From contig JBBKWP010000460.1 in NCBI GenBank assembly GCA_037968995.1, forward strand, positions 1 to 37,217: a DNA stretch of 37,217 nucleotides, given 5' to 3'. The notes below the pieces were generated by a model, which saw only the letters and a list, made by a program, of their open reading frames with translations, did no database searches and was not told the DNA's origin. The stretch comes from JAEXNA01 sp037968995 (lineage in GTDB: Bacteria > Vulcanimicrobiota > Xenobia > Xenobiales > JADMJV01). Each line of letters starts with the position of its first letter. Within the stretch, counting starts at the first letter, position 1. Positions 8,085 through 14,872 of the stretch are shown here, piece after piece. The translations under genes and the position numbers were made by a program.

Positions 8085-8894
8085 CTATCCGACCTGGGCG
8101 CCGAGGTCAGTCGTGAACACGCGACGGAGTTTACTCCAGATCGACGTGTCCGGGCAATTCATTGGAACAGCGGGATCTAGGATACGGGCCACCACATTAC
8201 GATAGGCCATCCCCGCTTTTGACTTCGCATCGAGAATCGCGGGTTCGCCGCGGTTTGAGGCGTGGACGATGCGTTCATCTTCGGGAACCTGGCCCAACAG
8301 TTCAATGCTCAGAATGTCTTGAATGTCGTCAACGGAGAGCATCTGACTTTTTTGGATCATACCGGAGCGCACACGATTGAGCAGCAAACGAATGGTCTTG
8401 ATTTCGGCGGCCTCAAGCAGTCCTACGATACGGTCGGCGTCGCGAACGGCGCTGACCTCCGGATTAGTGACCACGATAGCCTCGGAGGCTCCCGCGATGG
8501 CGTTCTTGAAACCCATCTCGATTCCAGCCGGGCAGTCGAGGATGATGTAGTCGAAGGCGTCTTCGAGTTCCTTACAGAGCTTCTTCATCTGCTCCGGTTT
8601 TACGGAGTCCTTTTCACGGCTTTGAGCCGAGGCCAGGATGAAGAGATTGTCGAACCGTTTGTCCTTGATCAAGGCCTGGCGAAAGCTGCGGCACTTTCCT
8701 TCGACCACGTCGACGAGGTCAAACACAATGCGATTCTCGAGCCCCATGACAAGGTCCAGGTTTCGCAGACCGATGTCGGTGTCGATGATGACGACGGACT
8801 TTCCTTGAGAGGCTAGGCCGGCCCCGATGTTCGCTGAGGCGGTGGTTTTACCGACGCCTCCTTTGCCTGAGGTAACGACTATGACTTTACCCAC
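8085..8894 (-). CDS. minD: Septum site-determining ATPase MinD
   Basis: This 269-residue ParA/MinD ATPase begins with the deviant Walker A motif SGKGGVGKTT at residues 9-18. The switch region DTDIGLRNLDLVMGLENR (about 39-56) and DYIILDCPAGIE (about 114-125) are near-canonical MinD sequences. The C-terminus has the amphipathic stretch SIWSKLRRVFTT, expected to insert in the membrane when ATP is bound. MinD recruits MinC to the membrane to block FtsZ rings away from midcell. It lies 17 bases after minC and ten before minE. Length and motifs are as usual for the family. Confidence 0.96.
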   Translation of the reverse strand: MGKVIVVTSGKGGVGKTTASANIGAGLASQGKSVVIIDTDIGLRNLDLVMGLENRIVFDLVDVVEGKCRSFRQALIKDKRFDNLFILASAQSREKDSVKPEQMKKLCKELEDAFDYIILDCPAGIEMGFKNAIAGASEAIVVTNPEVSAVRDADRIVGLLEAAEIKTIRLLLNRVRSGMIQKSQMLSVDDIQDILSIELLGQVPEDERIVHASNRGEPAILDAKSKAGMAYRNVVARILDPAVPMNCPDTSIWSKLRRVFTTDLGAQVG

Positions 8895-8911
8895 TTGATT
8901 GCCCTTTCTGC

Positions 8912-9949
8912 TTAACGCCCGGGAAGCGCTTCGACCACAACGGTTTCACCGTCAAGTCTGGCACGCAGCGTCCCGGTTGGAGGAGATTTTTTAAAGAATC
9001 GACTGTCAGTGTCCGCTGAATAGAAGCGGTCGGCGATGCGAAGTTGCGTGGCGCGCAAGGAAGAAGTGATGACGCTGGCTTGCTGGTCGCCTTCACAACC
9101 GGCATGGACCGAGCCTCGAAGCTGTCCCATAACGATTACGTCGCCATCGGCCTCAATCTGTGCTCCGGGATTGAGATCGCCCAGTAGAACGACGTTGCCG
9201 GCAAACACAACACGTTGCCCGGAGCGGAGAGTTTTGCGCAAATAGAGAGTTGGCTCTTCATCCTCAAAGTGAGGCATGTGAATGCCGGGCTCGTGAGAAC
9301 TTGAGAAAATCCGTTGACCTTCGGCCTCGGAACTGTCAAAAACCGCCGGCAGGTTCGCTACGCTCGGCTCGGAGCTGTCGAACTGGCTCTGTGTGGATTC
9401 TTGGCTTGCGGTAAGGTCGGGGTCAGAAGCGATGCCTTGGCTTGTCGCGGCGACTCCAGTCTTCGGACTCGTGTCCTCGACTTCGATGGACGCTTCGCTG
9501 AGAGCAGGGGGTTCGACTTCGGCTGCGGGCGGAATGGTGGCCACTTCGGGTGCGATGATGGCCTGAGGCTCCACCGCAGGCGCTGCGGCCTGTTCTTGGC
9601 GCAGTCGTCGTCCGTGGTGCTGGGCTAAGCCAAGGCGGCCGATGATGGCACGATACCCGCGCGATTCAGCCACCGTTCGGGTCTGTAGTGAGGTACTGAG
9701 AATGCCGTTACAGCCCAGTTCGTTTTCGTTGAGAACCGTTAGAAGGCTGTCGAACTGCTCTTCGCTGACTTCTCGCCAACCGAAGTCAAAAACCAGACGG
9801 GCTTCGTTTAGAAACTCCGAGTTCTGGGTGGTCAGAGAGACGAATTCTCCCAAGACCTCTCTCCAGTCGGCGTCTTCTCTAACGAAGGCGAGCAAACCAT
9901 GACGAGTCCCTTTTAGGACGATTGCCGATTCAGCTACCGCGTAAGCCAT
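8912..9949 (-). CDS. minC: Septum site-determining protein MinC with a long acidic linker
   Basis: The 345-residue protein has an N-terminal MinC_N-like domain at about residues 1-110. The C-terminal beta-helix domain at about 235-315 shows LRSGQRVVFAGNVVLLGDLN, GAQIEADGDVIVMGQLRGSVHAG and ATQLRIADRF. MinC inhibits FtsZ assembly and binds MinD through the C-domain. Between the domains lie roughly 115 residues rich in Ala, Pro, Glu and Ser that look disordered, much longer than in classic MinC proteins of about 230 residues. A short tail with FFKKSPPTG follows the beta-helix. The start has AAGGGG eight bases upstream. It is the first gene of the min operon. Confidence 0.92.
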   Translation of the reverse strand: MAYAVAESAIVLKGTRHGLLAFVREDADWREVLGEFVSLTTQNSEFLNEARLVFDFGWREVSEEQFDSLLTVLNENELGCNGILSTSLQTRTVAESRGYRAIIGRLGLAQHHGRRLRQEQAAAPAVEPQAIIAPEVATIPPAAEVEPPALSEASIEVEDTSPKTGVAATSQGIASDPDLTASQESTQSQFDSSEPSVANLPAVFDSSEAEGQRIFSSSHEPGIHMPHFEDEEPTLYLRKTLRSGQRVVFAGNVVLLGDLNPGAQIEADGDVIVMGQLRGSVHAGCEGDQQASVITSSLRATQLRIADRFYSADTDSRFFKKSPPTGTLRARLDGETVVVEALPGR

Positions 9950-9971
9950 CTTAGTTCCCCTTTCACTGAAA

Positions 9972-10012
9972 TTTAGAATAAAATTCTAAAGTTCTTGAAA
10001 AAGGTCCTGCAA
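9972..10012 (-). promoter_or_regulatory. Candidate promoter and inverted repeat upstream of minC
   Basis: On the minus strand TTGCAG (10012-10007) and TAGAAT (9988-9983) are separated by 18 bases, a plausible sigma-70-type promoter about 35 bases before the minC ATG. A perfect 7-bp inverted repeat, TTTAGAA and TTCTAAA with a 5-base spacer (9972-9990), overlaps the -10 element. It could be an operator, or just chance in an AT-rich gap. Pattern recognition only. Confidence 0.4.
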
Positions 10013-10058
10013 TATTATCAACTAATTTGTATTTTTTTCAATTAATTGAGATTGAGGG

Positions 10059-10343
10059 TTAGATGGGGTGAATCTCTTTGATAAACAGCAGGTCAAGATC
10101 AATATACTTGACGGCGGCCTCAATAACGGCCTCATTGGAAACATGGGGGTGAAAGATGAGTCCCGCGGCGAAAAAGGCGGAACGGTCGATCTCCACGCCC
10201 TTGTTTTTTTGCGACTCGGCGAAGCTTTGGACTTCCGCATACAGTTTTTTGATCTGTTCGCGCTCCTCGGGTGGGCATCCGACAGTGGCTTGTCCTAGGG
10301 CTTGGGCGGCTTGAATGAGGTCGTTTTCGCTGGGTTTCGTCAT
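10059..10343 (-). CDS. Small hypothetical protein, possibly with truA operon
   Basis: This 94-residue ORF lies 57 bases after truA on the same strand. It reads as an alpha-helical cytosolic protein: a charged N-terminal half (PPEEREQIKKLYAEVQSF) and a C-terminal half with FFAAGLIFHPHVSNEAV and KYIDLDLLFIKEI. It has no signal peptide, membrane segment or recognised motif. The gene is supported by its size, the absence of a better competing frame and its place between truA and the minC promoter. I do not recognise the family. Confidence 0.55.
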   Translation of the reverse strand: MTKPSENDLIQAAQALGQATVGCPPEEREQIKKLYAEVQSFAESQKNKGVEIDRSAFFAAGLIFHPHVSNEAVIEAAVKYIDLDLLFIKEIHPI

Positions 10344-10400
10344 GCCGGATTGTTTTCCGTGTCGCGGGGTGTCTCCTGTCAGCCTTCAGAAGCCGGTTTT

Positions 10401-11261
10401 CTAGCCTTTGAACTTGAGATGTGTTCGCTCGGGAACAACGTAATGCCGCGGAGTTTGGGCGTGAACCTTAAAAGGGTCGGGGTCATAGTGGATTTGACTG
10501 AGGTAGAGTCCTTGGGGAGGCGCTGGATGTGGGGCCAAGGTGGCATTTTGGGCTGCTAGGCGTCTCCTTACGTCCTCGATGGAACGACGCCCGACACCCG
10601 CTTCCACAACCGCGGCGGCGAGCAACCGCACCATTCTTCGTAAGAAGCCGTTGGCAGTGATCGAGAAACAGATGAGGCGCGGCCCCGCTCTGGGACTGAG
10701 GAAGGTTGAAACCGGTTCGGGCGTGAGCTTCAGGTCGAATATCTCCCGAACACATGTGTGCTTCTCTTGCTGTTGGAAGGAAAAGGTCGAGAAATCGTGC
10801 GAGCCAAGGAAGACGTTGGCGACCTTTTGGGCCGCCTCCCAGTCCACGGTTTCCGGGAGGCACCAGGCACGAGGGTTCCAAAAAAGCGCCTCTTGAGGTC
10901 CACATCCGTCCATGATGTAGTAGAAGTAAGTCCTGGCCCGGGCGCTGAATCTCGGATGAAAGGAGTCGTCGTCCTCAAGACTGACGCCTTCCAAGACGGC
11001 GAGAGGTTCTCGGCTCACAGCGTTGATGCTGCGACAGAGTTTTCGCAAGTTGACCGACGTTTTGGGCGTGGAGAAGGCCACAACTTGGCCCGTTCCGTGA
11101 ACGCCCCGGTCGGTTCGGCCAGCGCCGTCTAAAGTAACGGGATGGTTGAGGATCTGAGCGAGGGCCTTCTCTAAGGTCCCCTGAACCGTTTTGAAGTCAG
11201 GTTGACGCTGAAATCCGGAGAAGCCCCCACCGTCGTAGGCGACCTTGAGAACGATCTTCAT
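10401..11261 (-). CDS. truA: tRNA pseudouridine(38-40) synthase TruA
   Basis: The 286-residue protein converts uridines 38-40 of the tRNA anticodon arm to pseudouridine. The catalytic Asp51 sits in the family signature DGAGRTDRGVHGTGQVVAF (about residues 45-63). Other family stretches are KVAYDGGGFSGFQRQ at the start, FHPRFSARARTYFYYI near 107-122 and FLRRMVRLLAAAVVEAGVG near 205-223. Its ATG overlaps the ecfT stop as ATGA, so the two are translationally coupled. The arrangement ecfT-truA is common in Firmicutes-like genomes. Length is normal, with a slightly extended C-terminus. Confidence 0.96.
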   Translation of the reverse strand: MKIVLKVAYDGGGFSGFQRQPDFKTVQGTLEKALAQILNHPVTLDGAGRTDRGVHGTGQVVAFSTPKTSVNLRKLCRSINAVSREPLAVLEGVSLEDDDSFHPRFSARARTYFYYIMDGCGPQEALFWNPRAWCLPETVDWEAAQKVANVFLGSHDFSTFSFQQQEKHTCVREIFDLKLTPEPVSTFLSPRAGPRLICFSITANGFLRRMVRLLAAAVVEAGVGRRSIEDVRRRLAAQNATLAPHPAPPQGLYLSQIHYDPDPFKVHAQTPRHYVVPERTHLKFKG

Positions 11262-12070
11262 AAAGAATGGCCGTCGAATCCGAGGATGATGAGACTGATG
11301 AGAGTCAAAGCGACGATAGGAATAAGATGTGGGATCCTGTTCTCGGTCGTCGGAGCCTCGTTCCAGTGGGCGAGAACGCCGCGTTGATCCATGGCCAAGG
11401 CCGTCGTCTCCGCCCGATGAACGGCTCCTACGAATAGGATGGTCAGGCGTTCCATATTCTCACGCGCCCTTGCCGTCACTCCTCGTGGTGGGTTGATGTT
11501 ACGGGCCATTCTCCCTAGCTTTTGTTCCTCGATCTCACGGGTTAGAAGAGGAACGAAGCGATAAGCTAAATGGGTAAGTAGAGAGAGTTCTTTGGAATCG
11601 ATGCCAATCCATTGAAGGGGCCGCATCAACTGGATCCCGAGACCGACGACTTCGTCGGATCGGGTGGTTAGAAAGAAGAGCGTGGTGAGTAGAGTGATGG
11701 TCGTCAAACGGGCTGCGAAGAGACCTCCGGTGTGGAGGCCTGTCCAAGAGAATACAGGATGAAAGAGCGAAGCTTGGGGGTGGTTCACGAAGGCGCCCGC
11801 GAGGATGGAGAAAAGGCCAAGGAGAAGCAACGGTCTCAAGGAGCGCCAGAAGAGCCGCTGAGGAATGCCGGCGGTCCGAGCCAGCAATGAGAGAAGGGCG
11901 CCCAGAAGAAAAAACGAGACGGCGCTGAGGTACCAGAATGTCACCGCGGCGATCAAAGTGAAGAAGAACGCTTTTCCTGTGCAGGGCGCTTGGTGAAGAG
12001 GGGAGGTCCCCTCAATGTATCGGCCCACCGCCAGTTCGTCGAGAAATGTTCCGGTGGCCCCAGGCTTAAT
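11258..12070 (-). CDS. ecfT: ECF transporter transmembrane component EcfT, best start is ATT
   Basis: The protein (270 residues from this start) has the EcfT layout. A short LDELAVGRYIEGTSPLHQ segment is followed by five or six hydrophobic helices, then the cytoplasmic coupling helices ending in MARNINPPRG and AMDQRG, the equivalents of the paired Ala-Arg-Gly motifs. EcfT links the ATPases (EcfA) to vitamin- or metal-binding S components. No canonical start precedes the conserved N-terminus at a ribosome site. ATT at 12070-12068 has AAGGAGG six bases upstream and overlaps the proC TAA, while the TTG further upstream and the GTG at 12028 lack one. No ecfA or S component is in the window. Confidence 0.82.
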   Translation of the reverse strand: MKPGATGTFLDELAVGRYIEGTSPLHQAPCTGKAFFFTLIAAVTFWYLSAVSFFLLGALLSLLARTAGIPQRLFWRSLRPLLLLGLFSILAGAFVNHPQASLFHPVFSWTGLHTGGLFAARLTTITLLTTLFFLTTRSDEVVGLGIQLMRPLQWIGIDSKELSLLTHLAYRFVPLLTREIEEQKLGRMARNINPPRGVTARARENMERLTILFVGAVHRAETTALAMDQRGVLAHWNEAPTTENRIPHLIPIVALTLISLIILGFDGHSL

Positions 12071-12902
12071 CGCCGTCCTCCTTGGCGGCAACCTCTGAAA
12101 GAGTTTTCGACTTGATGTAGGCGGCAAATACCGCTTTGGACAGCACTGTACGCAAGCCACCTTTCTCCATATGATACAGAGCGTCTGCTGTGGTGCCGCC
12201 GGGAGAGGTCACTTGATTGCGAAGTTCGGCCAAGTGGTTGTCCGACTGGATGGCGAAGTCGACCGAACCTTTGACGGTTTGAAGCACGAGCTTTTCCGCA
12301 ACTCGGCGGGAAAACCCCATGTGTACACCGGCGTCGATCAAGGCTTCCATAAACAGGAACACATAGGCTGGGCCAGTGCCCGAAAGGGCGGTGGCCATAT
12401 CGAGGTCCCCTTCCCGGGAGACGAAGATCTCCTCTCCTAGAGCCGCTAACAGAGTCTGTGCCATCTCCCGCTGCGGGGCAGTGACTTGCTCTGTCGCCGT
12501 CCAAACAGTCATGCCTTGACCGACTCGAGCCGGAGTATTAGGCATCGTGCGAACGATGGAGTCATGCTGGAAACCGGCGCGAAGCGTTTGACTGTCAACG
12601 CCGGCCAAGATCGACAGCAGGAGTTGCTCTTTTGGAAGTTTTCCCCGCAGCCCTGGGGTGACGGCAGGGAGAGCTTGGGGTTTGAGGGACAGCACTAAGA
12701 TGTCGGCCCCCTTAACGGCTTCAAGATTGTCTGTGGTGGAACGGACTCCGTAGGTTTTTGCCAACTCTTTGACACGCGGCAAGTAAGGGTCAGCGCAACA
12801 GATGTCGCTGGGCGCGAGAAGGTCTTGCTTAAGAAGCCCCTGCACGATGGCTTCCGCCATAATTCCGGAACCGATAAATCCTAGTTTTTTGCCTTTCAAC
12901 AT
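12066..12902 (-). CDS. proC: Pyrroline-5-carboxylate reductase
   Basis: This 278-residue protein catalyses the last step of proline synthesis, NAD(P)H-dependent reduction of pyrroline-5-carboxylate. The N-terminal Rossmann motif is KLGFIGSGIMAEAI. LSLKPQALPAV (around residue 70), RTMPNTPARVGQGMT (about 115) and ALSGTGPAYVFLFMEALIDA (about 160-180) are hallmark ProC sequences, and TSPGGTTADALYHME near the C-terminus matches the substrate-binding signature. I chose the ATG at 12902-12900, which puts MLKGKKLGFIGSG at the N-terminus; the frame is open seven codons further. It heads the proC-ecfT-truA cluster and is divergent from glgA across about 120 bases. Confidence 0.95.
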   Translation of the reverse strand: MLKGKKLGFIGSGIMAEAIVQGLLKQDLLAPSDICCADPYLPRVKELAKTYGVRSTTDNLEAVKGADILVLSLKPQALPAVTPGLRGKLPKEQLLLSILAGVDSQTLRAGFQHDSIVRTMPNTPARVGQGMTVWTATEQVTAPQREMAQTLLAALGEEIFVSREGDLDMATALSGTGPAYVFLFMEALIDAGVHMGFSRRVAEKLVLQTVKGSVDFAIQSDNHLAELRNQVTSPGGTTADALYHMEKGGLRTVLSKAVFAAYIKSKTLSEVAAKEDGD

Positions 12903-13022
12903 CACTCGCCCTCGACTTTCCAAGACCTGTTGGAGGACAGACCCTGAGCCTTGGTTTTCTAAAGTCCACCTTGTGGCCTTCTCGGAAAAGGTGTCTCTTG
13001 GGGATGTCCCAAATCTCCCCGC

Positions 13023-14408
13023 ATGAAAGTTCTTTTCTTGGCCGCTGAGGCTACACCGTGGATCAAAGTTGGAGGGTTGGGCGACGTGGCGGGCGCTTTA
13101 CCTCAAGCCCTAAGGAATCGGGGCATGGACGTCAAATTGATGATGCCGCGATACGGTTCCGTGGACCCTAACGCCTACAAACTGACCAAGGTATTGGATA
13201 ATTTTCCCGTGCCCATGGATTGGCGAACCGAGGAGTGCCAACTGTGGGAAGACACAAAGCTTCAGGGCTATTTCATCGAGAATCAGTTCTTCTTCGGAAG
13301 TCGCGGCCAAGCTTACGGTGAAGGGGATGATGCTGAGAGGTTTGTCTTGTTCGCCAGAGCGGCACTAGAAGCATGCAGCAGGATGGGTTGGCAGCCCGAT
13401 ATCATTCACGCTCACGATTGGCACTCCGCGGCGGCGATTCGCCTGCAGTGGGCGGCTCCGGGTCGAGCCGCGCTGGTGTTCACGATTCACAACATCGCCC
13501 ATCAGGGATTGGTTCGGGGTTCGAAGTGGCCCCTGCTTGGCGTCTACGACGCGGTAGGGCCTTTGAACCTGATGGAGCAAGCGATCTACGCCGCCGATGT
13601 CGTCACTACGGTTTCGCCGACCTACGCCAACGAGATCCGCACCTCCGACTACGGATTCGGCTTGGAACGTACCTTGCGCGAGAAGGGTGAACGTGTCGTT
13701 GGGATCCTCAACGGCCTCGATCTCGACACTTGGAATCCCGCCACTGACAAAGCATTGGCGGCCAATTTTGACGCCAGCAAGCCGACCGGGAAACGAGAAT
13801 GCAAAAGGGCCTTGCAGGCACAAGTCGGTCTACCTCAAGTGGGGGAAGCACCACTCCTGGGGATTGTTTCTCGGCTCGACTCCCAAAAGGGTATTCGTCT
13901 GATTCTCGACAGTCTACCGGAGTTGCTCTCGCTCACTTCGTGTCAAGTCATGTTTTTGGGTTCTGGCAATCACCAGTACGAGCAAGAGATTCATCGCTGG
14001 ACGGCTCATCACGGGGACCGGGTGGCAAGTTTTATCGGATTCAATGCCGACCTCGCAAGTCGAGTCTACGCCGGTTCGGATATCTTTATGATGCCGTCAA
14101 ACTTCGAGCCCTGCGGCTTGTCTCAGCTCATCTCCATGAGGTACGGCACCCTTCCAGTGGCGCGCGCAACCGGAGGCTTGGTAGACACCATTCGAAACCG
14201 TATCGACGATGATTGGACGGGGTACCTCTTCGGACCGTACGACAAAGGTGCCATGCTGGCTGCCACAGGCCGAGCGCTCCATGACTATCGCGACAGCTAC
14301 CTCTGGACCGATGCGGTAAGAAGAGCCATGAGTCAGGACTTCTCTTGGGATCGCTCGGCGCAGCGATACGAAGAGGTCTTTCACTGGGCGCTTCAGGTTC
14401 GTGGCTAG
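13023..14408 (+). CDS. glgA: Glycogen/starch synthase, GT5 family
   Basis: The 461-residue protein transfers glucose from ADP-glucose (or UDP-glucose) to growing alpha-1,4-glucan. The N-terminal glucosyl-donor motif is KVGGLGDV at residues 15-22, where KTGGLADV is more common. HAHDWHSA near 135 and FTIHNIAHQG near 158 are typical of GT5. The C-terminal half has VSRLDSQKG near 285 and PSNFEPCGLSQLISMRYG near 359-376, with the catalytic Glu and the Cys-Gly motif, then TGGLVDT. It is cytosolic and slightly shorter than the usual 475-490. There is no obvious Shine-Dalgarno before the ATG. A strong hairpin overlaps its stop. No other glg gene is in the window. Confidence 0.95.
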   Translation: MKVLFLAAEATPWIKVGGLGDVAGALPQALRNRGMDVKLMMPRYGSVDPNAYKLTKVLDNFPVPMDWRTEECQLWEDTKLQGYFIENQFFFGSRGQAYGEGDDAERFVLFARAALEACSRMGWQPDIIHAHDWHSAAAIRLQWAAPGRAALVFTIHNIAHQGLVRGSKWPLLGVYDAVGPLNLMEQAIYAADVVTTVSPTYANEIRTSDYGFGLERTLREKGERVVGILNGLDLDTWNPATDKALAANFDASKPTGKRECKRALQAQVGLPQVGEAPLLGIVSRLDSQKGIRLILDSLPELLSLTSCQVMFLGSGNHQYEQEIHRWTAHHGDRVASFIGFNADLASRVYAGSDIFMMPSNFEPCGLSQLISMRYGTLPVARATGGLVDTIRNRIDDDWTGYLFGPYDKGAMLAATGRALHDYRDSYLWTDAVRRAMSQDFSWDRSAQRYEEVFHWALQVRG

Positions 14409-14433
14409 GCGGCCAACCGTTTGGTCTCCTAGC
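14404..14433 (+). terminator. Long hairpin overlapping the glgA stop codon
   Basis: GCTAGG (14404-14409) and GGCCAA (14411-14416) pair with TTGGTC (14421-14426) and CCTAGC (14428-14433) around a CCGT loop. This gives a 12-bp stem with one C/T mismatch and one G-T wobble. The glgA TAG is inside the left arm. No T-run follows, so it may be a weak terminator, an mRNA 3' end stabiliser or a site working with Rho. Confidence 0.45.
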
Positions 14434-14531
14434 GCTCAGGTCACAAAAATGTAACATAGGTTAACGGGACGGTAACAAAATTTGTGTGCTATTTCACGAA
14501 TGTGTTCTATCGGAGCCGTTAGAATAGGCTT

Positions 14532-14846
14532 ATGAAGACCAAGCAAGATACACCCATTATTCTCAACGATGATCGACGCGGAGTGACTCGGCGCCGAAGT
14601 GCCGCCACTGTGGTGATTGGTCGACCTCGGAGCCTTATGGTTCAGGTGCCGGTCATTGAATGCACAGAGTACGGTGCGCGCGTGATTCTCGACGGGAATA
14701 CGAGCCAAGGCGAGGGCATCAATTTCGTCGTCAAAACAGACAAGTATTCTCTGATCGGCGAAGGTCGCGTGGCTTGGACCTCGCCAATGGACAACGGACG
14801 CTCAGTAGCCGGGATCGAATTCCTCACCGTCAAATCCGTGATCTAA
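14532..14846 (+). CDS. Small PilZ-like domain protein
   Basis: This 104-residue protein resembles a single PilZ domain, the c-di-GMP binding beta-barrel. An Arg-rich start (DDRRGVTRRRSA) stands where the RxxxR ligand motif belongs. The second motif, usually D/NxSxxG, is degenerate as ECTEYG, and AGIEFLTV matches the typical final strand. With that degeneracy it may bind a different ligand or none. No good Shine-Dalgarno precedes the ATG, and a TAGAAT sequence stands six bases before it, so a leaderless transcript is possible. It stands alone between glgA and the convergent DUF255 gene. Confidence 0.65.
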   Translation: MKTKQDTPIILNDDRRGVTRRRSAATVVIGRPRSLMVQVPVIECTEYGARVILDGNTSQGEGINFVVKTDKYSLIGEGRVAWTSPMDNGRSVAGIEFLTVKSVI

Positions 14847-14872
14847 GAATATGTCAGGAGATGTGGCCAACC

